From Phoronis australis (lineage: Eukaryota > Phoronida > Phoronidae): a DNA stretch of 64,000 nucleotides. The notes beneath the pieces were generated by a model. The model was not told where the DNA came from and did no database searches. It saw only the letters and a program-made list of their open reading frames with translations. Each line of letters begins with the position of its first letter. Within the stretch, counting starts at the first letter, position 1. Where the stretch lies: positions 184,001 to 248,000 of the forward strand of contig NMRA01000388.1 in assembly GCA_002633005.1 (NCBI GenBank), read 5' to 3'. A program made the position numbers and the translations under genes. Shown piece by piece: positions 55,601 through 64,000 of the stretch.

Positions 55601-58600
55601 CTGCATCATAGCTAAAGGGTAAAGTCAAATTCTTCTGCACTGGTGTTTGGCCATTTCAGTCACTGAGCACAGTTATGAGAATGGAAAAGTGAGAGAACAC
55701 CTTGTGCCACATGACATTTTCGCAACTTATACTTATGGCCATTTTGTATTCATTACAAGCCAACACAATGCATGTATTGTCTTATCGCAGCACTATACTC
55801 TTGCTGCACATAAAGTATTAAGAATAGTAGTCCATTTCAGAACGTTTTGTCGCAAAAGTACCTTGTTCTCTAAATTATCAACGCATAGTGCGCGTTATTT
55901 CGATGATTTTCTGTTTCAACGAGAGATGTCTTTTGCTACGAGTCCTCACAGTGACGGCACATCACTAGGCTGACCAGTCAGACACCTCTCTAGTTTTTGA
56001 AAGTTGAATGACAAAATTCTGGTCAAAATAATAAGCCATATTCCTTACAGGCATGAATGGCTCACTGCAACACACTCACAGGTTGAGGAAAATTAGTTTT
56101 TCAATAGTCAATAAAAAAGATCCGAAACATCTTTACACTAAGTTACGCCAAACTGACCAAACATCCTTTAAAAATAAGAACAACATTCATATGGTGATGT
56201 CGCTTTTTTAGTAAATTTCATCCAGACAGTTTATACCCCTAACTGTGACCACGGAGGTGTGACAGAATGCTTCCCAATAGGAACATTACACAGGGATTAG
56301 ATTCTCACAACTGGCTCAAACACCACGAGCCTCAGTTGACTAGGGCGACATTACTTAATACGATAATTGATAAAAGGACCAATAGCTTCTGGGTTGGAAG
56401 CATTGAGGTCGCGTTCATTCATCTGACTCTGACAAAATGGTTCAGATATGGGCCTTGGTCATTGCAGGCATGGCTCCGAGTATTTTCAGCATGTGTGTGG
56501 AGTTTAGAGACATGCATTTGGAATTTGGTGTTTGCTGGCCAAGGGCTGGGGTTAAGGTAACGAAAACTAGAGTAAAGTGTGACCACGAAATTGTCGCCAG
56601 CCCATGTTTTGGGGTAGATTAATATTGTGCGAAATGACTAAAGCAGGCTTAGTGTTTTTGCAATCTACTTATTGTATTAGGCAATTAATGAACTCACTCA
56701 TAGCCATGAGGAACTGGAATGTGGAGATTCTTTTCTGGCATGTGTATCCAGCGCACCAGCCATGATCCTGGGGTCCATTTATAAGGTCAATGTAACCGCC
56801 TGTTGCCAAGGCAACAGGCGACAGTCTGCGGGTTTCAGTATCACTGTCCATACTCTCGATAACAGCTGCTCTGTAGTTGATGCCAGTGCACTTGTACGCG
56901 TGCCACTCTGAGTTGTAAACACACTGCGACGGGTTGCCACGATAATGACCTGAAAATGTAGATGATGCACAACTGAGAGACTTCTCTTATCTTGTGTATG
57001 GTGGCAGCAAACTTATTGAATAAAAATAAAAGAATTTTGTACTAACTAAACAAACTCTTCAGACTATTGGCCTTGATCTAAAATATGCTGACAAGCCTAT
57101 TCTTGTATGTGATACCTTTGTTTGGATACAACTTGTTGACGTCCAACCTGGCGCCAGTCTTGGCATCGGTCAACATCGTCTTTGGTATGCGGTAGTCACC
57201 AACGCCCCAGCGCTTGTCGCCGTCCCATTCGTCCTCAGCCTTAGAAATGTAGGCAATGGATGAGCCCGATGAACTGCCAGAGATGCATTTGGAGAATGTA
57301 CCATCCTCGTCGTCAATCATGAGTTCTTTCTTGGCGTCACAGATCATATCCACACAATCCGATGGGTTCACCTTCCTGAAGTACATACATGTACGTGAAA
57401 CAATGGCACCATTGACAATGTCAGTGAACACCATTTTCAATGTAAATTCAACGAAGCAAGACAAATTTCTACAAAATTCATCAGTCTTTTAAAAACTTCC
57501 GTTTTTGCATGGAATTGGCAGCGAGATTTGGAGTGACTAGAAACCTGCCTTCGAACAAAAACTTTACTTTAGATTTAGACGACGAACTACTACGAAACAG
57601 TTTCCAGTTGTCAAATAGGGTGTGAATTCAGGGCATGGAAGGAACTGACAATTCATTATTGCTTGAGACCAGCCTCTCCTACCATGCTACATGAGATCAA
57701 GCCTGAACAAGTACCTTTAGTGAAAACCTGATACTTTTTAATATTACAGCCCCACACTATCTATCCTCTTTGAATATGATTGCTTTGATTTGAATTTTCA
57801 CGAGGAACCCTTTGTTTTGGTTCCCTAGTACAGTAAGCTAGTACTCTAAATTACACAATTGTGATAGCACCATGGAATGAGTGGAGTTTTCTGATCGACT
57901 ATTTCAATGAAAACATTGAATTTCACAGCTGCCGTTTCTGAGATATGAGGTTGTGAAGCTTGGACATTTACTAGGATCCTACGTCATCTCAAGACAGCCA
58001 ATATCGAAAAGCAAGAAGCACAAGTCAAGCAGACTCGGGAACGTACCCAACACTGGAACGGCTGAATTTAAGGGGTCGCTGGATATTGGAACAGGTGATA
58101 TTGTTCATCCTGACTGGGTGCATGAAGTCATCATTGGACGGGTTGGACGTGATCACAGTATCCTTCAGGCCACAGTTATTGGTGCTGAAGTTGCGGAATG
58201 TGACCCCTGTAAGATAAATAAAGCGAAAAATGTCACATTCATACAACAAGTGATCATTCAGCAGTTGCACAGCTGGTGACGCCATAATTCTGAACATTCA
58301 TTGGTGTGATACCAGCAGTGAGATATCGATAGATATAGGGGGCAGAACTGATCGGCCCATAATTGAACACCTGATGCATCAGCCAACCACATATAGCTGC
58401 ATTTTGCCGTTGTTTAGCTGTCAAAGTTGAAAGCTTAACAGATTGAAGCGTTTTGGCATCATCAGGTTTATCACAACTTGAATTGTTTGCCGAACGATAG
58501 TCAGCGCCTCAAGTCCCAAGCAATGCCTACCCGAGTCATTTTGGAATTCGTATTTAAAAGTTTATGGTTGGCAAATACCAATAAACTCTGAAGTGTTGTC

Positions 58601-61600
58601 TCGAGTCGTTGATCGTTACGATGTTTTTGTTGGCAACAGAAACAGAATCCTATCACGGTACGGTTGTCACCAATCTCAGACAAAAACAAAATAGTTTTGA
58701 ACTAAAAATATTGTAAAAATTCTTAAGATTAGGATGTTGTACAATATTGCCTAAAAATGTGTTCTTGGCAAATTTCGCACAAAAGGAACAACCAAAAATT
58801 AGATGTAGTTAGGCTGGTTTGTACTACTTAGATTTTAGTGAACAATTGGACAGACACAATATAAAAAATTTGCAATGTTGCGCAGTGAAAATTTCGCCAA
58901 TTTCAGACAAAAATAACTACTACTGCTACAACAGACTTCGCACTTTTCAAGACTGATTAAACATTCGTTGCTTGATATCTTTTATGAAAAACAAAATTGT
59001 AACTAAAGCAACATCAAAAAATGAAAATTAAAATGGGTCGGACATATTGTGTCTTGAACAGGCGAGATTTTCCTGTAAGTGACCGTCAAACACTTACTTT
59101 GACTTTCAGTTTTAGTTTAACAGAGCAAAATACCACAGTGACTTTAGTAGTGGTGAATATTTATCTAGTTTAAGCAAGTGATTATAGGACCATGATGATG
59201 TACAATGATGTAACCAACTATGCAAGAAATAGTGGCTAGAACCCAATGACCATTCACATTGGACACAAACACAAGACACACTACCAAGTTGGAAATATGT
59301 TCTGTTCCATGCCTTTCAGCTGCCTGAAAATTGGTTGACATCATGCAAGGCATTTGTATGCTGTATTGTAGTACAAGCAACCTTTGGCCTTTATTACAGA
59401 TTGAAGTTTGGTTTAATTTCACAATAACATGACAGTTACATATCAGCTGCACAGAGACTGGCTTCAACATGTCAAAACTCAACACATTCTACAGGTTTCA
59501 TATGAAGTCACTAGGCAAACTAGCAATAATACCTGAGACCTCCACTTTGCCACATATGGCCGGATAAGCCATGATGTTTTTCCAAGGTTTGAATGGCATG
59601 CTGTTGCCAGCACCTTGGAAACTGGGGAAGAAGAGCCCTGTAAAACCAAGACCATTCATCACAATAATATTATAACTGATTCCCAAAATGGTGTCCAGTT
59701 AAATTTTCCAATAAAACGCACAGCAGACTGCAATAAAACATAAAAAGATCATAAGGTCTAAATAAGGTTAAAACAATGCACAGGTAAATAAATTATATAA
59801 ATCCTAGGATTGAGTTAATGACATGACAACTTTTAGCAAAAGACAATTATAGACTCTTTGACAAACAGGTCCCCTGGCATAGCAATAAGTCAAGCAGCAA
59901 CTGTTACAGTAATACATATAGGTGACAGTCACATGTTATTGGCCAAACATGACTTCTGAAGCACACGAGAATGACTAATAGCATCAACGAAAATAACAAC
60001 AGCTTCAAACTCACAATCTTATGCAAATTGCCAATTCAGTAAAAACACTGAGAACCATAATTAGACACTACAAGAACTCTACACCTTGCAACATTGCAGA
60101 GCATGGGTTATTACATACCTACGCTACCCTTGTCGTTTTTGTAGTTACCAGATCGGGCCACACCCGAAACCTTAAGCATCTTCATATTCCAATTTATCTT
60201 GTCAGTGGTGCAGTCGAACCCTTCGGAGGTACCAACAACAGTCGACTTCTTGAATGACACATACTTGTTGGCACACACATGACTAAGAGCTCCAGGGCCG
60301 AGAACAAAGGCAAAGAAGCTGACGCTGTTCTCTGCCAGCACCATGTCATGTACCTCCAAGGATGGACTAGACTGAAATGGCACAGCGGTCAAAAAGTCAC
60401 TAACGAATGAGATACTACATGACTCCCACACAATTTATGTCTCTTCACATCTCCGCATTACCTTTCCATTCAGTATTCTGAGTTTCAATTCTGGACCAAT
60501 GTAAATGTCCATGACATGTATAAATTTTGTTATTAGCAACCCAACAGTACACACTCGAGTCATTATTCAAAATCAAGTTTTCAGATTTTGTATAAATCTC
60601 AACAAACCTACCTGGTAATAGAAGCCATAATCAATACTTTTGTAGGCAAAGAAACCCGAGAACTTCACACAGCTTCCTGGCAGCTGATCCTCTGGAATGA
60701 CGATGACACCAGTGGTGCTGGAGTGAACTACATTGCCTTGCCATGTTGACTGCTGGTCACACGTCGGTGGCCTCACGTGATATCCAATGCGTTCAGCACC
60801 AGCGACCACGTTATTGGCTAGAATCACATTGCTCGCTTTTACCATGGCTTCAATGGCGGCATCGTAAGCCAAGCTGGTGACCTCGAATCGTCCATTCCAG
60901 CCGCCTGGCCATACATCATTCATTATGACGTTACTGCTGATCTCGACACTGTCTGACTCAACTCTGATGGCTGAAACATGGAACATAATTACTTTGAATA
61001 TTGCCAAAAATAGCACAGAGCAGCAACTTGTGCCTTTTCGCAGCAGATGCACATCTTTTCAGTGCCACGAAGCACCATCTTTGTAAACCATGATTGGTTG
61101 GGTTCACGTTTAGGAGAGGAACTCTTTGTTTTGGTTTAAATCAAGTTGAGAATTACAAACTGGCAACAATAAAACCATCGACCATATGATGTTCACCGAT
61201 TGTCTCACCTCTGATAAGTTGACATATTCAACTGTATGCAACTGTAATAAATTGTAACTAACACATAAATGGGTTTTACCTAAAAATTTCCTAAGCAAGA
61301 AAGTGTTTAGGAGAGTCAATTGGGTTAGGTTTGGGAAAACAATTGGCACAAAAATGGCCAATTAATTATTAATCATGTATCTCTAATTAATGCAATCATG
61401 CTATAGCAATGTCAGACAAGGCATCAATCAAACACTTTCAATTGGCCAGTTTTTGCACACCACTTACCTCCTCCGATGGTTCCAAAGATGTTGTTGCCGC
61501 GAATTTTCAATTTGTCGGCACCGAACGCTCCAACACACGGCGAGTACGTGTCTACGCAGGAAATACCCTCGACAGAGGAAGGTCGGATGCCATCTACCTG

Positions 61601-63307
61601 GCCAGGGTTAAGGAAGGCAACTGTGAAACGTGGATCATAGTTTGCAGTAAACCCTTCTTGTCCCGTCTGGTAGAAAGCGACATTTTCAAGGCGAGCATAC
61701 CCTACGATGAAAAAACAAAAAACAGTGTTACAACATGAGAAGTCATGTTAATTCTAAAAGCTCAGAATATCAAATAGTCGTAAACTCAAGTTAATTTATA
61801 TAGCAGTTAACATCTAATGGCATCTCCAACTTTGGACAGTCTCTAGAACTTGGGACTTGGAAACTTCGGAATCCACAAAAACTGAACTTTCTTGAATCTG
61901 GAATTTGCGACAAGACCAATTTTGGCATTTACCATTCATGTCTCAAATTTTGGAAAATGTGTTTTTTAATCTACAGAGATGATAATTTTGCTGTCTTTCC
62001 AGTGATTCTAGAATTTAGGACGAACTCCAACCTTGAGCAAAATAATCAGTTTTTCGCTGTGACGCAAACTGGAGAATTTTTACCATGGCTGCTTTAAAGC
62101 TGAAAAAAATTAAATGTTTCATTTCATTATCTGACCTATGTAATTTGTGCTTGAGCCTCCATCCTCCAGGGACATGGAACTGACCAGTAGACGTGTACCG
62201 AAACCCTTGGTGTGTGTGGCATCACTCTGAATTTTGATGTTACGCGACAAAACAGACACCTCCGCAGCCATGTAATAGTCCTTCTCAAATTTGGCAGATG
62301 AGCCTGGATAAAACAAGATATCGCCTTATAAACACCATTCCATCACATCAACACAAAAAGAACACTTCCAGCCAAAGTGACCTTATCTCAAACTGTTACA
62401 ATGGTGTGTGTTTGAGATCAGCTACAAGACGAATATGAATGCACAAACTCTGACATTTTGCCAGACCTAGAGTGTCAAGAAACAGAATATTGTATGCTTA
62501 TCTCAAACCTTAATTAGTGACCTCCATTCTAACTCACATGTAAGAACCAGGCTAAGTCAAATGGTAAAAGTATATGTTTTTTGAAAGAAAAAAGATCAAA
62601 GATTGTAAAAATAGTGTTTTTATGTTCACGTGCTGTTATTTTAATTATCACTTTTTAAGTCAAAATTTCATTGTTAAGAAACTAAGGTACATTCATAGCA
62701 AAATAATCCTTTGGTAAATTTTTAAATTAATGAAAACCTAGTTCATCTTCATAGAAAACTTTTTCACAAAAATGGTGATCACATGAATTTTTCAAGATTT
62801 AGTGACATCGTGTACTCCTTGGAAATGGATTAGTTAAATTTTTAGGTTATTCAGGATTTAAAAATAAGTGTAATGCTTGAAAATGGATAGTTAGAAAGTT
62901 ATTTGATCAACTGAGAAAGGACTTCACGAAGTTTGACAATACTACACTTGTCTATTAATTATTCAAATTTTGATCCTTAGATATGAAGGTAGGCAGTAAC
63001 ATATCAACTAGTTAGCTAGCTAGTCGTTATTTAGCTTAGCATGAGCAACCAGTCTCACCAATATGTCTGTAAGTGACAGCTTCAGTCAGTGTCAGGGTCT
63101 TCTTGTCTTCAGATATAGATGCAATTGTCTTTTTCTCTGATTGGTCAGGGTTGAAGCTCGTGGCAGCAATTGCGATCTCGTCACCAACGGCCCATTCCAC
63201 CGGGTCTTTCAATGTGATGGTTTTGTCACCAGCGGAGATGGTGGATGCCAGATGACTGTATTGGGGAGTCTTGGGAACACCATACAAATCCAAACCACCA
63301 AAAACAG
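46557..63307 (-). CDS. PKHD1L1: Fibrocystin-L (PKHD1L1), C-terminal 16 exons
   Basis: This is a large cell-surface protein with a single membrane pass. Sixteen exons with consistent phases encode the last ~1,357 residues; human fibrocystin-L is about 4,240, so the 5' two thirds lie past the right edge. Order in the fragment: end of the second G8 domain (1-100), right-handed beta-helix region (to about 600), a conserved segment with SMDSDTETRRLSPVAL and GPQDHGWCAGYTCQ, the YDVYFTGVSPQ module, the furin-like RRKR, two tandem extracellular modules (exons 11 and 12), a membrane helix about 1288-1312 and a 45-residue tail. GPQDHGWCAGYTC and YxVYFTGxSPQ are typical of PKHD1L1 rather than PKHD1 or CEMIP. 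In mammals the protein is a stereocilia coat and immune-cell surface protein; its job in invertebrates is unknown. Confidence 0.92.
47515..47610 (-). repeat. Dispersed repeat, copy 2
   Basis: On the minus strand AAAATTCGAGCCCCCCTC and AAGGCTGGGTGCACGC match the repeat near 13380-13580. It lies in the last PKHD1L1 intron. Confidence 0.6.
48298..48409 (-). CDS. PKHD1L1: PKHD1L1 exon 15 of window: transmembrane helix
   Basis: It encodes KPKPKSNM, then a Gly-rich hydrophobic helix (GAIIGGAVGGVVLLILVAV) and the stop-transfer SKRNG. The acceptor CCAACAG has a weak pyrimidine tract, so the 5' boundary is less sure than others; phase fits. Donor AACG|GTGAGT. Confidence 0.82.
49746..49939 (-). CDS. 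PKHD1L1: PKHD1L1 exon 14 of window: juxtamembrane segment
   Basis: The acceptor is TTTTGACAG. It encodes SVVVSFVMSGNTSRVDSAIT, SLANDIKGGLKLNYGSLTFE and TGTTTPDPP, an SEA-like or paired-strand juxtamembrane fold by appearance only. Donor CCT|GTAAGC. Confidence 0.85.
50778..50960 (-). CDS. PKHD1L1: PKHD1L1 exon 13 of window
   Basis: The acceptor is TCTTACTAG. It encodes AIDVTPTQCGVAVVEVNKTV, TVKFNADFGKVTGKYVTALV, SFCDVIISNPVVTEG. This membrane-proximal segment has two Cys. Donor GAAG|GTAATG. Confidence 0.85.
51844..52048 (-). CDS. PKHD1L1: PKHD1L1 exon 12 of window: extracellular module 2
   Basis: The acceptor is TTAATTATAG. It encodes GHTWKATASLSSPDVYNGG, AITGTTTVTVNPSTSQAVF and YYMTFSVQSTPSKYSITG. 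The W..TA.L...GTTT....F.D pattern repeats that of exon 11. The 5' end of this exon plus its acceptor is duplicated three more times in the upstream intron. Donor TCTG|GTAAAT. Confidence 0.88.
51973..52405. repeat. 115-bp tandem repeat containing exon 12's start and splice acceptor
   Basis: Units begin at 51973, 52088, 52203 and 52318, exactly 115 bp apart. The first overlaps the real exon 12; the other three lie in the upstream intron. Each keeps, on the minus strand, the acceptor ATTATAG (ATTATAG changed at the last unit's flank), the codons for G-x-T-W-x-AT-SLSSPDVYNGG and TTAG. A more diverged fifth copy can be seen near 52560-52650. Confidence 0.92.
52406..53543 (-). other. PKHD1L1 intron between exons 11 and 12, rest
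   Basis: Apart from a degenerate fifth unit near 52560-52650, nothing was recognised. Other introns of this gene longer than 300 bases (46685-48297, 48410-49745, 49940-50777, 50961-51843, 55103-56697, 57376-58046, 58207-59532, 60972-61467, 62304-63058) likewise hold no recognised gene. Confidence 0.6.
53544..53924 (-). CDS. PKHD1L1: PKHD1L1 exon 11 of window: extracellular module 1
   Basis: An exactly phase 0-0 exon of 127 codons. It encodes WMLTAELRANSGS, LMGTTTIPYKNGWFNFTDLF and GYIIDFTISSP, then a linker ITVEIQDLLSG. Exon 12 carries a module of the same pattern. Donor AAG|GTACTT. Confidence 0.9.
54270..55102 (-). CDS. PKHD1L1: PKHD1L1 exon 10 of window: large exon with RRKR site
   Basis: This 833-base exon opens after TTCCTGCAG with SYDVYFTGVSPQKLRFFLLN. 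It continues through LDVYTKTYMYPTN, LPKFDMPSGSNWFDRETNLL and VNNLATFLGVPANKIRIVNV to GRRKRSTG, with RRKR encoded at 54650-54639. Then come IEIGDPPSD and a Pro-rich linker before LQVYDSK. RRKR fits a proprotein convertase site; the human protein has a similar basic motif at the same place as I recall it. Donor AAG|GTAAGT. Confidence 0.94.
56698..56949 (-). CDS. PKHD1L1: PKHD1L1 exon 9 of window
   Basis: The acceptor is ACATTTTCAG. It encodes SQCVYNSEWHAYKCTGINYR, SMDSDTETRRLSPVALATGG and LINGPQDHGWCAGYTCQKR, among the most conserved stretches of PKHD1L1. Donor ATGA|GTGAGT. Confidence 0.94.
57116..57375 (-). CDS. PKHD1L1: PKHD1L1 exon 8 of window
   Basis: The acceptor is GTACTTCAG. It encodes KVNPSDCVDMICDAKKELMI, the Asp-rich DDEDGTF, then DYRIPKTMLTD and LYPNKG. 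Donor AAAG|GTATCA. Confidence 0.9.
58047..58206 (-). CDS. PKHD1L1: PKHD1L1 exon 7 of window
   Basis: The acceptor is TATCTTACAG. It encodes VTFRNFSTNNCGLKDTVIT, DFMHPVRMNNITCSN and FSRSSVG; the D.MHPV segment is typical of fibrocystin-L. Donor TTGG|GTACGT. Confidence 0.9.
59533..59637 (-). CDS. PKHD1L1: PKHD1L1 exon 6 of window
   Basis: The acceptor is GGTTTTACAG. It encodes LFFPSFQGAGNSMPFKPWKN and AICGKVEVSG, a 35-codon exon. Donor TCAG|GTATTA. Confidence 0.88.
60119..60371 (-). CDS. PKHD1L1: PKHD1L1 exon 5 of window
   Basis: The acceptor is CCATTTCAG, phase 0. It encodes LEVHDMVLAENSVSFFAFVL, GPGALSHVCANKYVSFKKST and VVGTSEGFDC, continuing the beta-helix region. Donor GTAG|GTATGT. Confidence 0.9.
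60612..60970 (-). CDS. PKHD1L1: PKHD1L1 exon 4 of window: beta-helix repeats
   Basis: The acceptor is ATGTTTCAG. It encodes IRVESDSVEISSNVIMND, IEAMVKASNVILANNVVAGA, ERIGYHVRPPTC, HSSTTGVIVI and CVKFSGFFAYKSIDYGFYYQ. The GYH and S-GF-AYKS-DYG segments are conserved in fibrocystins. Donor CAG|GTAGGT. Confidence 0.92.
61468..61701 (-). CDS. PKHD1L1: PKHD1L1 exon 3 of window: beta-helix repeats
   Basis: The acceptor is TCATCGTAG. It encodes ARLENVAFYQTGQEGFTANY, DPRFTVAFLN, GISCVDTYSPCVGAFGADKL and IRGNNIFGTIGG, parallel beta-helix coils. The frame contains no Met, so it is easy to miss. The donor is GGAG|GTAAGTG. Confidence 0.9.
62136..62303 (-). CDS. PKHD1L1: PKHD1L1 exon 2 of window: end of G8, start of beta-helix
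   Basis: It encodes YYMAAEVSVLSRNIKIQSD, matching the family's AEVGxLTRNIxIxG junction, then STNYIG. The donor is ATAG|GTCAGA, a weak donor that fits in phase. Confidence 0.88.
   Translation of the reverse strand, partial: AHLPNLRRTITWLRRCLFCRVTSKFRVMPHTPRVSVHVYWSVPCPWRMEAQAQIT
63059..63307 (-). CDS. PKHD1L1: PKHD1L1 exon 1 of window: G8 domain
   Basis: The acceptor is TATTCGCAG. It encodes LYGVPKTPQYSHLASTISAG, VEWAVGDEIAIAATSF and LTLTEAVTYRHIG, the G8-domain signature of alternating Gly and small hydrophobic strands. The donor is ATTG|GTGAGA. Confidence 0.9.
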
Positions 63308-64000
63308 CTGCGAATATGAAAATCATCACAAGTTAACAATTTCTGTTCATCAACTGTACCAACAAAGTAAACTGCCAAGTGTTTTCAGATTGAACTGCAT
63401 TTCCCAGTGCCAAACTCAATGCTCTAAATGTTATTTGTTGGTGGATTTTCACTTGCAGGATAAGGTGCATATGCATTTGTTTTATATTATATTCTAAAAT
63501 ATAATGACATCATAAGATGAAGCAGGGTATATTCTCCACGATTCAAGATTTCACTTTGGATGAACAGAGTACAATACTGTCACTAAAGGGTTTTGGTTGA
63601 AATTCCTTCCTTCCCGCCAGCCCCAGCACCTAGTCTCACGTCTAACATTTTAAACTTGGACCCCAAATAAAAGAAATTTGAATATGAGTCAGTTAAACTC
63701 CGACCAGGAATAGTTTAGAGGTCATTGCATCAATTGGACTTTGACAGGTAAGTTAAGCAGTAGGCCAAAACTTCTTAAAAAATGGAAGGATAAAAAATTG
63801 AAGTTGTTTGCTATTTGGTAAATTGCCTTTCTATTGTCTGTCCATGTTGTTAAACTATATTATCTCCCATGAAGTTGGGTATTAACTGTAAGAATGGGAA
63901 GGTCACCAACTCTCCAATTGGTGCGTTTGGTAATGACTTAGGTAACTCAGCAAAAGGAGCGAGTGACTGTGAAACAGTTATTGGCATTTCCAAAGATTTT
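63308..64000 (-). other. PKHD1L1 intron running off the window
   Basis: No further exon could be recognised up to the window edge; the preceding exon lies outside. Confidence 0.5.

Overview
This is eukaryotic nuclear DNA from an invertebrate animal. The evidence is AT-rich sequence with long spliced genes, GT-AG introns in consistent phase, abundant non-coding DNA and many small transposon remnants. Three animal gene families place it in Metazoa: a NIT-domain receptor guanylate cyclase, a Golgi beta-1,4-galactosyltransferase and fibrocystin-L. The gene mix plus the repeat style is most like an invertebrate deuterostome (hemichordate, lancelet or echinoderm grade), but the species cannot be fixed from the sequence alone.

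Layout. Positions 1-2.4 kb hold the first coding exon of a two-pass NIT-domain guanylate cyclase on the minus strand; it ends at a splice donor, so the rest lies beyond the left edge. Positions 2.4-12.3 kb are gene-poor: a tRNA-derived SINE, a 318-base assembly gap, a THAP zinc-finger fragment and an inverted-repeat element. Positions 12.36-42.1 kb hold one complete plus-strand beta-1,4-galactosyltransferase of six coding exons (359 aa by my splicing). Its 21-kb fourth intron has collected a SINE, a truncated Gypsy LTR retrotransposon with intact 5-bp target duplication, MITEs, a minisatellite, and a decayed minus-strand gene of a PIN/FEN-nuclease-like family. That decayed gene has inside its own intron a decayed plus-strand gene with the zinc-binding cytoplasmic domain known from P2X7 receptors. 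Positions 42.1-46.5 kb hold the galactosyltransferase 3' end, a hAT-type MITE with perfect 8-bp duplication and a 596-bp foldback element. Positions 46.5-63.3 kb hold the last 16 coding exons (about 1,357 residues) of fibrocystin-L (PKHD1L1) on the minus strand: G8 domain, beta-helix region, extracellular modules, a furin-like site, one transmembrane helix and a short cytoplasmic tail. The 5' part of this gene lies beyond the right edge.

The three intact genes are not an operon or pathway; they are unrelated neighbours. The galactosyltransferase and PKHD1L1 genes converge, with about 4.5 kb between their stop codons. Exon boundaries were placed by reading splice sites and checking codon phase by hand; they agree across every junction of both multi-exon genes.
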